Notes: generated from the letters alone by a model not told the origin. Numbered from the stretch's first letter, positions 20,597-28,751 are shown. The stretch: 64,000 nucleotides of DNA from Caulobacterales bacterium (GCA_016183935.1 JACPDR010000021.1:1-64000), one strand, 5' to 3'. A program made the numbers and translations.

Positions 20597-21316
20597 ATGC
20601 CTCGCCTGATCCTGCTGCGCCACGGCCAGAGCCAGTGGAACCTCGAGAACCGCTTCACGGGCTGGGTCGACGTCGACCTGACCGGCCAGGGCGAAGCCGA
20701 GGCGCGGCGCGCGGGCGAATTGATCGCGGCGGCCGGCTTCCACCCCGACGTGATGTTCACCTCGGTGCTGACGCGGGCGAAGCGGTCCGGGGCCCTGGCG
20801 CTGGACTCCGCCGGCCTGAAGGACATCCCCGTGGTGGAGGACTGGCGCCTCAACGAGCGCCACTACGGCGGCCTGACCGGGCTGAACAAGGCCGAGACCG
20901 CCGCGCAGCACGGCGAGGACCAGGTCAGGATCTGGCGTCGCAGCTACGACGTCCCGCCCCCGCCCCTGCCGCCCGGCGGCGAGTACGACTTCACCGCCGA
21001 TCCCCGCTACGCCGGCCAGGCCATCCCCGACACCGAGAGCCTCAAGACCACGCTGGAGCGGGTCCAACCCTACTGGGACGCCGAGATCGCCCCGCGCCTG
21101 AAGGCCGGCGACGACCTGCTGATCGCCGCCCACGGCAATTCGCTCCGGGCCATCGTCAAGCTGCTGTTCGCGGTGCCGGACGACCGCATCGTCGGGGTCG
21201 AAATTCCCACCGGCAACCCGCTGGAGATTGACCTCGACGCGGGCCTCAGGCCGCTCGCCGCCCGATACCTCGATGAAGCCCGGGCGACCGAACTGCCGCC
21301 CCTGCCGGGAGCCTGA
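20597..21316 (+). CDS. gpmA: 2,3-bisphosphoglycerate-dependent phosphoglycerate mutase
   Basis: Glycolytic enzyme interconverting 3- and 2-phosphoglycerate through a phosphohistidine. The 239 residues begin MPRLILLRHGQSQWNLENRF, in which the RHG His is phosphorylated, followed by FTGWVDVDLTGQGEAEA, the WRLNERHYGGLTGLNKAE signature and the second His in IAAHGNSLRAIVK. Length and motifs are typical of dPGM. A possible promoter (TTGACC at 20542, spacer 17, TACCCC) is weak. The next gene starts 3 bases after the stop, so the two form an operon. Confidence 0.97.
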   Translation: MPRLILLRHGQSQWNLENRFTGWVDVDLTGQGEAEARRAGELIAAAGFHPDVMFTSVLTRAKRSGALALDSAGLKDIPVVEDWRLNERHYGGLTGLNKAETAAQHGEDQVRIWRRSYDVPPPPLPPGGEYDFTADPRYAGQAIPDTESLKTTLERVQPYWDAEIAPRLKAGDDLLIAAHGNSLRAIVKLLFAVPDDRIVGVEIPTGNPLEIDLDAGLRPLAARYLDEARATELPPLPGA

Positions 21317-21319
21317 GCC

Positions 21320-21958
21320 ATGACCAGCGCGCAGCAGGCCTCCGACGACATCCGCTTCATGGGCCGGGCCATCGCCCTGGCCAAGGCGCGGATGGGCCAG
21401 ACCTGGCCCAATCCCGCGGTCGGCTGCGTCATCGTCCGGGACGGCGAGGTGATCGCCGAGGCGGCCACCGCCGCCGGCGGCCGCCCCCACGCCGAGGAAC
21501 AGGCCGTGCCGGCCGCCGGCGACAAGGCCCGGGGCGCCACGGCCTATGTCACCATGGAGCCGTGCGGGGCCCGGTCGTCCGGCCGCACCTCCTGCTCGAA
21601 CTTCCTGATGGACGCCGGGATCGCCCGGGTCGTGGTCGCCGCCGTCGACCCGTCGCCCTTCGCCGCCGGCCGGGGGGTGGAGCGGCTGCGCAAGGCGGGC
21701 CTGCAGGTCGAGACCGGCCTGCTGGCCCCGGACGCAGCCGTGCTCTACGAGGGCTATCTGCACCGGGTCGAGACCGGCCGCCCCCTGGTCCGGATCAGCG
21801 ACGACGGCGAAGGCTTCGACGCCCGTTTCGCCGCCTCCCCCAAGGCCGATCTGACCACCGAACTGAACCGCCTCGGCGAGGCCGGCTACACCCGCCTCTG
21901 GGTCGGCCCCGGCGAACTGGCCGACGCCTTGAAGAGCCAGGGCCTGCTGACCGCATAA
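21320..21958 (+). CDS. RibD-like cytidine/deoxycytidylate deaminase-fold protein without reductase domain
   Basis: A 212-residue protein resembling the N-terminal deaminase domain of riboflavin enzyme RibD. It has the zinc motif His57-Ala-Glu59 (GRPHAEEQA) and the second motif Pro81-Cys82...Cys92 (EPCGARSSGRTSC). The Cys-Cys spacing is nine residues, one more than the eight usual in RibD. About 70 residues follow the deaminase domain, too short for the RibD reductase, and end in a small alpha/beta tail (RLWVGPGELADALK). It is coupled to gpmA. It may be a diverged pyrimidine deaminase or a non-riboflavin enzyme; a full ribD probably lies elsewhere. Confidence 0.8.
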   Translation: MTSAQQASDDIRFMGRAIALAKARMGQTWPNPAVGCVIVRDGEVIAEAATAAGGRPHAEEQAVPAAGDKARGATAYVTMEPCGARSSGRTSCSNFLMDAGIARVVVAAVDPSPFAAGRGVERLRKAGLQVETGLLAPDAAVLYEGYLHRVETGRPLVRISDDGEGFDARFAASPKADLTTELNRLGEAGYTRLWVGPGELADALKSQGLLTA

Positions 21959-22019
21959 GAGGGCGAACAGCCGCTAACCATTTCAGTCTTCCTTAAGCGC
22001 GTTGTGCCATACCGGGACC

Positions 22020-23291
22020 ATGTCGAGTAACGCGTCCCCAGCCGCCAGAAAGCGGATCGATCAACAGGAACTGGACGCCATCTGCGCCCGGCACGACCGC
22101 CTGTGGCAGGCCAAGCCGGGCGGCGCGCGCGCCGTCTTCGCCTGGATGGACCTGTCGGGCCTGTCGCTGGCCGGCCGCAACCTGGCCGACGCCGATTTCG
22201 CCGCCGCCTGCCTGAACGGCTGCGACCTGACCGGGGCCAAGCTCGACAACGCCACCTTCTTCGGAACGGACATGCAGGACGCGGTGCTGATCGACGCCAG
22301 CATGCGGCGCGCCGACCTGCGCGGCGCCTGCCTGCGGGGCGCCAACCTGACCGGCGCCGACCTGTTCGAGGCCGACCTGCGCGAGGGCACCATCGCCGCC
22401 GCCGACGCCAAGCTCGGCTTCCGGGTGGTCGAGGCCAAGTCGCGCACCGACACCCTGGCCCAGGGCGCCTGCCTCGTCGGAGCCAATCTGGAGCGGTCGA
22501 AGCTGACCGGCATCGTCGCCGTCGCCGCCGACTTCTCCGACGCCATCATGAAGGATTGCAAGCTGGTCCGGGCCAATCTGAAGCAGGCCAGTTTCAGGGG
22601 CGCGGACCTCGCCGGGGCGGACCTGTCGGGCGCCGACCTGACCGGCGCCGACCTGCGCGACGCCGTGCTGGTCGGAGCCCGGATGGCCATGTGGCGCACC
22701 GACGGCGCGGACATGACCGGGGTCCTCACCGACGACCGCTCGTCGGGCAGTCCGGTGGGCAAGATGCCGGCCGCCGAGATGCTGGCCGAACACGCCCGCT
22801 GGTGCGAGACGGGCGGCGCCGACGGTCAGCCGTCGGTGTTCAACGGGGTCGACCTGAGGGCGCTCAAGTCGATCAACGGATACAATCTGACCGCCCTGTC
22901 GGCCAAGGGCGCGGTCTTCTACGGCCTCGACATGGAGGGGGTGCAGCTCCAGGGCGCCCATCTGGAGGACGCCGACCTCCGCTCCGTCAACCTGAAGGGC
23001 GCCGACCTGCGCGGGGCGCGGCTGGCGCGGGCGCGGCTGAACGGCGCGGACCTGCGCGGGGCCCAGATGGGCCCGCTGCTGATCGCGGCGGACCGGCTGC
23101 TGCCAGCCAACCTGACCGGCGCCTGCCTGAAGGGCGCCGATCTTTCGGGGGCGGATCTGAAGCGGGCTAACCTGACCGGCGCCGACCTGACCCGGGCCAC
23201 CCTGCGCGGCGCCTGCCTGCGCCAGGCCGAGATGACGGACGCTATCGTCGTCGGCGCCCGCGGTCTCGAAATCGACGACGCCGCCGCCTGA
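22020..23291 (+). CDS. Pentapeptide-repeat protein with two repeat modules
   Basis: A 423-residue protein built largely of A(D/N)LxG pentapeptides (for example GADLAGADLSGADLTGADL), which fold as a right-handed quadrilateral beta helix. It has two modules, each introduced by a related H-x-x-W ... GG ... V-F-x-x-x-D-L segment: HDRLWQAKPGGARAVFAWMDL (residues 25-45) and HARWCETGGADGQPSVFNGVDL (near 257). The first helix is interrupted near residues 125-150 and a Ser/Gly linker separates the modules. The ATG at 22020 is chosen; there is no signal peptide or membrane segment. The cellular role is unknown; some relatives mimic DNA and bind gyrase, but nothing here shows that. Confidence 0.85.
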   Translation: MSSNASPAARKRIDQQELDAICARHDRLWQAKPGGARAVFAWMDLSGLSLAGRNLADADFAAACLNGCDLTGAKLDNATFFGTDMQDAVLIDASMRRADLRGACLRGANLTGADLFEADLREGTIAAADAKLGFRVVEAKSRTDTLAQGACLVGANLERSKLTGIVAVAADFSDAIMKDCKLVRANLKQASFRGADLAGADLSGADLTGADLRDAVLVGARMAMWRTDGADMTGVLTDDRSSGSPVGKMPAAEMLAEHARWCETGGADGQPSVFNGVDLRALKSINGYNLTALSAKGAVFYGLDMEGVQLQGAHLEDADLRSVNLKGADLRGARLARARLNGADLRGAQMGPLLIAADRLLPANLTGACLKGADLSGADLKRANLTGADLTRATLRGACLRQAEMTDAIVVGARGLEIDDAAA

Positions 23292-23294
23292 CGC

Positions 23295-23326
23295 GAAAAA
23301 GGGGCGGCGCAAGCGCCGCCCCTTCC
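23295..23326. terminator. Bidirectional hairpin terminator between pentapeptide gene and hsp20
   Basis: Perfect 12-base inverted repeat AAGGGGCGGCGC (23299-23310) / GCGCCGCCCCTT (23313-23324). In the minus direction it is followed by TTTTT after the hsp20 stop, a strong intrinsic terminator. In the plus direction it lies a few bases after the pentapeptide gene with a weaker T tract. Confidence 0.85.
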
Positions 23327-23349
23327 GTGTTCTGCGAACAATCCGGCCG

Positions 23350-23817
23350 TCAGGCGGCCTTGCCCTTCTTGCCCTCGATCAGCGGCTGGCCCGAACCGAT
23401 CTCGATGCGGCGGGGCTTCAGCGCCTCCGGAAGCTCGCGCTCCAGGTCGATCGACAGCAGGCCGTTGACCAGGTCGGCGGATTTCACGACGACATAGTCG
23501 GCCAGCTGGAAGCGGCGCTCGAAGTCACGCTCGGCCAGGCCCCGGTGCAGGAAATTCCGCCCGTTCGAAGCATCGTCATTGGCGGTCTTGCGGCCGGTGA
23601 CGGTGAGCAGGTTCTCCTTCACCTCGAGGTTCAGCTCGTCGGGCTTGAAGCCGGCGACGGCGATCTCGATGCGATAGGCGTTCTCGCCCGTGGTCTCGAT
23701 GTTGTAGGGCGGCCAGCCGTTTTCCTGACTGGTGCGCGCGGCGCTTTCCAGCAGGCCGGCCAGACGGTCGAAGCCGACGGCGGAGCGGTAGAGCGGAGTG
23801 AAATCATAGGTACGCAT
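23350..23817 (-). CDS. Hsp20/alpha-crystallin family small heat shock protein (IbpA-like)
   Basis: ATP-independent holdase of 155 residues that binds unfolding proteins in the cytoplasm. It starts [20 protein letters not shown], the IbpA-type N-terminus, and has the alpha-crystallin domain from [20 protein letters not shown] through [27 protein letters not shown] and [19 protein letters not shown]. The tail is lysine-rich. AGGAGGAT precedes the ATG but is predicted to be masked by a ROSE-like hairpin in the leader, so translation should rise with temperature. A strong terminator follows. Confidence 0.95.
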   Translation of the reverse strand: MRTYDFTPLYRSAVGFDRLAGLLESAARTSQENGWPPYNIETTGENAYRIEIAVAGFKPDELNLEVKENLLTVTGRKTANDDASNGRNFLHRGLAERDFERRFQLADYVVVKSADLVNGLLSIDLERELPEALKPRRIEIGSGQPLIEGKKGKAA

Positions 23818-23877
23818 GTCATCCTCCTGGGGATCAGCAAGGTTGAGCCGCCCCAGAAAACCCGGCGTGGGTTTTCG
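23818..23877 (-). promoter_or_regulatory. ROSE-like RNA thermometer in the hsp20 leader
   Basis: In the mRNA sense the leader contains a hairpin GAAAACCC-acgcc-GGGTTTTC (23856-23863 with 23869-23876), then CCUUGCU (23836-23842) facing the ribosome binding site AGGAGGAU (23821-23828). CUUGCU can pair with AGGAGG with a single G-G opposition, the hallmark U(U/C)GCU anti-SD of ROSE elements, and CUGGGG/CCCCAG can close the loop. Position before an hsp20 gene fits the family exactly. Folding energies were not calculated. Confidence 0.7.
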
Positions 23878-24100
23878 GCCCGGGACGGCGGTGGGAGTTC
23901 AGCCCCGACGGTCCGATGATCGGCCCCGTCCGGTCTGGAGGACCCGATGTCGGCGTCCTCGGAGCAGATGTGGGATGTCCGGAAGTCCGGTCAAGGGGTC
24001 AGGAATCCGGCCCCGGCTGGTTTCAATCCGCCGCTGGACGGGCATCGTGACTTGCCCGGCGCGCCTGAACCCCGCAGGGTTCCCGCCACCCTTTCCTCCG

Positions 24101-24940
24101 ATGGAGACGACCTTGCGACTGCTCGCACTCGCCGTGATCGCCGCGCTTGCCTTCCCGGCGGCGGCCGTGGCCCAGACCCTGCCCGACCTGCCCCGACTCG
24201 ACGAGACTGCGGCGCAACGCACGGCCCGCCGCGCCGCCATGGCGCCGCCGGTTCCGCAGGAGGACACGGTCCTGCAGGTCGCGGTCGCGTCTCCGACCCG
24301 CCCCGCCGCCGATGTGGCGCGGGACGTTTATCGCCGTCCGTTCGAGACGCTGACCTTCTGGGGCCTGACGCCCGGGTCGACGATCGTCGAGATCGAGCCG
24401 GGTCGCGCCGGCTGGTGGCGCAACATCCTCGAGCCCTACGCGGCGGCCACGGGCGGGACCTACGTCGCCGTCAACCGGCCCCTCGAAAGCATGGGTGTCG
24501 AGGACGGAACGGCGGACATGGTCGTGGTCGCCCGCGCCTTCCATAACTGGCATCGAGCCGGTCGCACCGGGCCCTATCTGGCGGCCTTCTTCAAGGCGTT
24601 GAAGCCGGGCGGCGTGCTGGCGGTGGAGCAGCACCGCAGCGTCGACGGCCTCAACCCGGACCAGACCGCGCCGACCGGCTATGTACCGGAAAGCCATGTG
24701 ATCCACGCGGCGCTCGCGGCCGGATTCGTGCTGGATGCGCGCAGTGAGTTGAACGCCAATCCGAAGGACGACCGGGACCATCCGTACGGCGTCTGGACCC
24801 TGCCGCCGACCCGGGTCAGCGCGCCTCGCGAGGGCAACGCCAACGACCGGCCGACTCCTCTGACCGAGGCCGAGCGCGCCGCCTTCGACGCCGTCGGCGA
24901 GAGCGACCGGATGACCCTTCGCTTCCGCAAGCCGACCTGA
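24101..24940 (+). CDS. Exported class I methyltransferase-like protein (COG4798 type), copy 1
   Basis: A 279-residue protein with a signal peptide (METTLRLLALAVIAALAFPAAAVAQ) followed by a methyltransferase-like fold. SAM-site-like segments are STIVEIEPGRAGWWRNILEPY (motif I region, here EIEPGRAG), DMVVVARAFHNWHR (motif II) and ALKPGGVLAVEQHR (motif III). It ends VGESDRMTLRFRKP. A TTG at 24113 with GGAGA six bases upstream is an alternative start and still leaves an export signal. It is paralogous to the next gene. A periplasmic location is odd for a SAM-dependent enzyme, so ligand and activity are uncertain. Confidence 0.82.
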   Translation: METTLRLLALAVIAALAFPAAAVAQTLPDLPRLDETAAQRTARRAAMAPPVPQEDTVLQVAVASPTRPAADVARDVYRRPFETLTFWGLTPGSTIVEIEPGRAGWWRNILEPYAAATGGTYVAVNRPLESMGVEDGTADMVVVARAFHNWHRAGRTGPYLAAFFKALKPGGVLAVEQHRSVDGLNPDQTAPTGYVPESHVIHAALAAGFVLDARSELNANPKDDRDHPYGVWTLPPTRVSAPREGNANDRPTPLTEAERAAFDAVGESDRMTLRFRKPT

Positions 24941-25041
24941 TGTCGTCCGTCGCCGGAACCGCTTTGACCGGCCCCGGGAACAGGGTTAAGCCCTTGGCGA
25001 ACGGGGCGAACCAGACGGCGCGCACGCGTCGGGGGACGTGA

Positions 25042-25944
25042 ATGGCTGAACGATCAGAGGTCTGGCGACCGCTTGCGTCGCGTCGGAGCGTACTTTCCGG
25101 CGCCGCCTGCCTGCTCGCCCTGGCCGGCTGCAGTCGAGAGAAGACGGCCGAGCCGCCGCCCCAGCCGGACGGTCCGCCCAAGGGGTCGCTGGAATGGGCC
25201 GTCGCCGGCCCGTGGCGGGCCCAGGATCGCCCCCGTGACGCCTGGCGCCATCCGATGGAGACGCTGCGGTTCTTCGGGCTGCAGCCGCGTATGGCCGTGG
25301 TTGAATTCTGGCCCGGCAGCGGCTGGTGGACGGAAATCCTCGCGCCCTACCTGGCCGAGGGCGGGGGTCGCTATATCGCCGCCGGCTTCCAGACCGGACC
25401 TGGCGCCGATCCGGCGCAGAGCCAGCTGACGGCCGCCTTCCAGCACCGTTTCACCAATGACCGGCGGCTGTATGGCGAGATCGCGCTGTCCGAGTTCGGC
25501 CCCACCTCCGGGCCGGTCGCCCCGGCGGGCACGGTCGATCTGGCCCTGTTCATGCGCAACATCCATGCGTGGATGGCGGCCGGCATCGCCGAGAAGGCGT
25601 TCGCCGACGCCTACGCCGCGCTGCGGCCCGGCGGCGTCCTAGGAATCGAACAGCACCGGCTGGGCCCCGACAAGGACCAGGACCCGACCGCCGCCGACGG
25701 CTATGTCCAGGAAGCCTTTGTCAAACAGCTGGCCGCCGAGGCCGGCTTCGCCTTCGTCGCGTCGTCGGAAGTCAACGCGAATGAAAGGGACACCAAGGAT
25801 CATCCGTTCGGCGTCGAAACCCTGCCGCCGATGGGGCTGACGGCGCCGCGCGGATCCCCGCCGGACCCGACCTTCGACCGGTCGAAGTACGACGAGATCG
25901 GCGAAAGCGACCGCATGACCTTGAGATTCAGGAAACCCGAGTGA
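25042..25944 (+). CDS. Exported methyltransferase-like lipoprotein (COG4798 type), copy 2, probable Tat substrate
   Basis: A 300-residue paralogue of the preceding gene, sharing the pattern PMETLRFFGLQPRMAVVEFWPG-like motif I, LALFMRNIHAWM, ALRPGGVLGIEQHR and the C-terminal IGESDRMTLRFRKP. The N-terminus LASRRSVLSGAACLLALAGC combines a twin-arginine motif with a lipobox ending in Cys30, which suggests Tat export of an already folded, lipid-anchored protein. The ATG at 25042 has GGGGGA upstream. The next gene overlaps its stop by 4 bases (GTGA). Substrate unknown. Confidence 0.82.
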   Translation: MAERSEVWRPLASRRSVLSGAACLLALAGCSREKTAEPPPQPDGPPKGSLEWAVAGPWRAQDRPRDAWRHPMETLRFFGLQPRMAVVEFWPGSGWWTEILAPYLAEGGGRYIAAGFQTGPGADPAQSQLTAAFQHRFTNDRRLYGEIALSEFGPTSGPVAPAGTVDLALFMRNIHAWMAAGIAEKAFADAYAALRPGGVLGIEQHRLGPDKDQDPTAADGYVQEAFVKQLAAEAGFAFVASSEVNANERDTKDHPFGVETLPPMGLTAPRGSPPDPTFDRSKYDEIGESDRMTLRFRKPE

Positions 25945-26981
25945 ACCGAGCCGCCGCCTATGCCGCCAATGCGCCCCTGATGGGGGTTCCGGGCGCCTCC
26001 GCGCCTCCCGGCGGAACCGGCGAGTGGTTCCGCGGCGCCGGCGGCCTGCGTCTGCGCGCGGCCTTCTGGACGCCCTCGGCGCTCGTCACCCGCAAGCCGC
26101 GCGGAACCGTCATCGTCAGTCCGGGACGAACCGAGCCGATCGAGAAATATTTCGAGGTCATCGGCAATTTCCTCGCCCGGGGCTGGTGCGTCCTGGCCCA
26201 CGACTGGCGCGGCCAGGGTCTTTCGGCCCGGCTGCTGCCCGACCGTCTGAAAGGCCACGCCCGCGCGGTCGAGGAGTTCCTCGATGACTACGCCCGGTTG
26301 CTCGACGCCTACGAGGACCGCGCGCCAAAGCCGTGGATCATGGTCGGCCATTCGATGGGCGGCGTGCTGAACCTTATGACGTTGCAGGCCGGCGAAGAGC
26401 GCTTCTCCGGCGCATTGCTGACTGGCCCCATGCTGCGCATCAAGACCGGCAAGCGTTCGATGTGGTCGGTCAAGTTGGCCGTCCGCTGGAACCTGCGCCA
26501 CGGCAAGGCCGGGGACTATGTCCTGGACAATCCGGACGACCCCTTCGACCACACCTTCGAGAAGGACGCCCTGACCACCGACGAGAGCCGCTACGAACAG
26601 TGGCGTCAGCAGCTCTACGCCTGCCCCCATCTGGCGGTTGGCGGCCCGACGTGGGGCTGGCTGGCCTTCGCGCTCGACGCCGGGCAACGGGCGCTCAAGC
26701 CCAAGGCCTTGAAGTCGGTGCGTATTCCCGTGGCCATCGTCCAGGCGGGCGAGGACGACCGGGTCTGGAAGCAGACCAACAAATGGGCCGCCCGCCGGCT
26801 GGGCCGCGGTCGTTACGTCGAGATCCCCGGCGCCCGGCACGAGGTCATCATGGAAACCGACGAACGGCGCGCGATCTTCCTCGACGAGTTCGACGCCATG
26901 GGCGCCTATGTTTCGCCGGTCGAGGACCTGTCGCCGGTTCAGGCGCAGCCGAAGGCCCGGGATCCCATCGAAGCGGCCTGA
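25941..26981 (+). CDS. Alpha/beta hydrolase, lysophospholipase/monoglyceride lipase-like
   Basis: A 346-residue serine hydrolase of the PldB/monoacylglycerol-lipase type. The GTG start overlaps the previous stop, so translation is coupled. Key segments are GTVIVSPGRTEPIEKYFEV, HDWRGQGLSARLL, the nucleophile elbow WIMVGHSMGGVLN (Ser about residue 139), QAGEDDRVW with the acid, and GARHEVIMETDE with the catalytic His. No signal peptide is evident. It probably cleaves lysophospholipid or monoacylglycerol at the cytoplasmic side. Its coupling to an exported methyltransferase-like gene is unexplained. Confidence 0.87.
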   Translation: MNRAAAYAANAPLMGVPGASAPPGGTGEWFRGAGGLRLRAAFWTPSALVTRKPRGTVIVSPGRTEPIEKYFEVIGNFLARGWCVLAHDWRGQGLSARLLPDRLKGHARAVEEFLDDYARLLDAYEDRAPKPWIMVGHSMGGVLNLMTLQAGEERFSGALLTGPMLRIKTGKRSMWSVKLAVRWNLRHGKAGDYVLDNPDDPFDHTFEKDALTTDESRYEQWRQQLYACPHLAVGGPTWGWLAFALDAGQRALKPKALKSVRIPVAIVQAGEDDRVWKQTNKWAARRLGRGRYVEIPGARHEVIMETDERRAIFLDEFDAMGAYVSPVEDLSPVQAQPKARDPIEAA

Positions 26982-26990
26982 AGCCTGGCT

Positions 26991-27776
26991 CTAGAGCGCC
27001 GCCCGCCGGAGCGCCACGAGGGCCTGGTCCCGCAGGCGCGCGTCGCCCACGGCCAGAATCTGGCCGCCGCCGTCCGGCGCGGCGCCGCGCCAGTTGGTGA
27101 CCTCGCCGCCCGCGGCCTCGACCACCGGCACGAGCGCCGACCAGTCCCAGACCTTCAACGCGCTCTCCGCCACCAGATCGATCCGCCCCGCCGCCAGCAT
27201 GGCGTAGGCGTAGGCGTCGCAACCCAGTCGGGCCAGCCGGGCCGCGGCGCGAACCTGGGTCCAGGCGCCGAGTTCGGCTCCAGTGAACAGATCCGGGTCG
27301 GTGGTGGCGATCAGGGCCTCGTTGAGATGGGCGCAGGCGCGCGCGCGCAGCGGCGTCTCGCCGCCCCCCTTCAGCATCCGCCCGCCTGACGGACCGCCCA
27401 GGAAAATCTCGTCGAGATAGGGCTGGCCGATCACGCCGACGGTGGGGCGGCCTTCGGTTCTCAGAGCGATCAGATTGGTCCACAGCGGCAGGCCCGCGAT
27501 GAAGGCGCGGGTGCCGTCGATGGGGTCGAGGATCCAGACGTGCTCGGCCTCGGGCCGGTCCTCGCCATACTCCTCGCCGATGACGCCGTGGGCCGGGTAG
27601 CGGTCGGCGATCAGCCTCCGGATCGCCGCCTCGGCCTCGCGATCGGCCAGGGTCACCGGATCGAAGCCGGCGGCCCCGCCCTTGTCGACCGTCTCGCAGG
27701 CGCCCCGGAAATACGGCAGCGATATGCGCGCGGCCTCGCGGGCCAGATCAACGGCGAACTGTTCGTACTCGGTCAT
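26991..27776 (-). CDS. hisN: Histidinol-phosphatase, inositol monophosphatase family
   Basis: A 261-residue Mg-dependent phosphatase of the inositol monophosphatase fold. Metal-site motifs are IGEEYG (Glu, about residue 68), WILDPIDGTRAFIAG (about 81-95) and the C-terminal KVWDWSALVPVVEAAGG. The segment VTLADREAEAAIRRLI and the DPIDGTRAFI form are typical of the HisN branch, which removes phosphate from histidinol phosphate in histidine synthesis. No other his genes are nearby, so the assignment rests on family resemblance. It is convergent with the lipase-like gene. Confidence 0.82.
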   Translation of the reverse strand: MTEYEQFAVDLAREAARISLPYFRGACETVDKGGAAGFDPVTLADREAEAAIRRLIADRYPAHGVIGEEYGEDRPEAEHVWILDPIDGTRAFIAGLPLWTNLIALRTEGRPTVGVIGQPYLDEIFLGGPSGGRMLKGGGETPLRARACAHLNEALIATTDPDLFTGAELGAWTQVRAAARLARLGCDAYAYAMLAAGRIDLVAESALKVWDWSALVPVVEAAGGEVTNWRGAAPDGGGQILAVGDARLRDQALVALRRAAL

Positions 27777-27790
27777 GGGAAGCGGAAGCC

Positions 27791-27887
27791 AGTGATTAGT
27801 GGCTAGTGATTAGTGGTTCGGCCAATGGACAGCCAGCCCGGATATGGTCGGGCCGACCAATCACCAATCACTAACCACTAATCACTT
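27791..27887. repeat. ATTAGTG-type inverted repeat element, copy A
   Basis: The left arm 27791-27818 consists of AGTGATTAGTGG units, and the right arm 27859-27886 is its inverted counterpart (about 25 of 28 positions match). Between the arms lie 40 bases including GCCCG/CGGGC. The element sits between hisN and the XRE regulator, and a related copy lies at 33774-33899. Confidence 0.75.
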
Positions 27888-27910
27888 CGCCCCACACCAC
27901 GATCCCCCGC

Positions 27911-28288
27911 TCAGGCCGGCTCGCCCTCGGCATGCAGCGACTTGGCGAGGTCCAGCAGGCGACGGCGCGGGCGCTCGCCGAGCTGGTAGTAGGCCTGGAT
28001 CAGGTCGAGCGTTTCCTTTCGCGAAAACATCTCGCCGCCCTGGTTGGCCGCCTCCCGGCGTTCGATAGCCTCTTCCAGGCCGTCGTAGAAATAGCTGACC
28101 GGAGATTCCAGCGCCTCGGACAGTTGCCACAGACGGGCGGCCGAGATGCGGTTGGCGCCGCATTCGTACTTCTGGATCTGCTGGAAGCGGATGCCGACCT
28201 GGGTGGCCAGCTGCTGTTGCGTCAGGCCCAGCAGACGCCGGCGGCGACGCAGGCGGCGTCCGAGATGAAGGTCGATGTCGGTGGCCAT
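27911..28288 (-). CDS. XRE-family helix-turn-helix transcriptional regulator
   Basis: A 125-residue DNA-binding protein. After MATDIDLHLGRRLRRRRRLL the HTH reads GLTQQQLATQVGIRFQQIQKYE (residues ~21-42), then a conserved NRISAARLWQLSEALESPVSYFYDGL stretch and a helical C-terminus. This type is common in alphaproteobacteria, where relatives regulate stress or biofilm genes; the targets here are unknown. The start at 28288 is used, with GGGGAATTGGGG upstream. An ATTAGTG element follows its 3' end. Confidence 0.88.
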   Translation of the reverse strand: MATDIDLHLGRRLRRRRRLLGLTQQQLATQVGIRFQQIQKYECGANRISAARLWQLSEALESPVSYFYDGLEEAIERREAANQGGEMFSRKETLDLIQAYYQLGERPRRRLLDLAKSLHAEGEPA

Positions 28289-28472
28289 GGCCCCAATTCC
28301 CCTTGTTCCCAACCTGTCCCGATGCGGGACGGCTCGCCCCCAGAGGGGCAAGGGCCATGCCGCCTTCCCTCGACAGGGGATAACCGGTGAACCGCGTTCG
28401 TCATCGCATCGAGCAACCGTTGAGCTTCCGGCGCATTAAACGGCCATCGACCATCGCTGGAAGGAGCGGACT

Positions 28473-28727
28473 ATGAGTGGATTTGGATGGATTGCGTGGA
28501 TCGTCATCGGCATTATCGCCGGCTGGCTGGCTGAGCAGATCATGGGGCGGAGCCATGGACTGCTGACGAACTTGATCGTCGGCATCGTCGGCGCCCTGAT
28601 CGGCGGCTTCCTCTACAATACGCTCGGCGGAGACGCGGGCGGCAACTGGATCATCGGGATCATCGTGGCCACCCTCGGCGCGATCGTCCTGCTGTTCCTG
28701 CTTGGACTCGTGAAGCGACGGGCCTGA
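28473..28727 (+). CDS. GlsB/YeaQ/YmgE family stress-response membrane protein
   Basis: An 84-residue inner-membrane protein with three hydrophobic segments: FGWIAWIVIGIIAGWLAEQI, GLLTNLIVGIVGALIGGFLY and WIIGIIVATLGAIVLLFLLG, ending LVKRRA. This is the GlsB/transglycosylase-associated family linked to stress. A clear ribosome binding site AAGGAG precedes the ATG. I looked for a general-stress (GGAAC...CGTT) promoter upstream and did not find one. Confidence 0.92.
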   Translation: MSGFGWIAWIVIGIIAGWLAEQIMGRSHGLLTNLIVGIVGALIGGFLYNTLGGDAGGNWIIGIIVATLGAIVLLFLLGLVKRRA

Positions 28728-28751
28728 CGGCCGACGTCTTCATGTGACGAC

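Noticed and set aside
23878..23980. A sigma-32 promoter for hsp20
   Set aside because: No convincing CTTGAA/CCCCAT-type pair was visible by eye in the expected orientation.
28289..28472. A general-stress (EcfG-type) promoter before the GlsB-like gene
   Set aside because: GTGAAC and CGTT-like words occur but the spacing is wrong.
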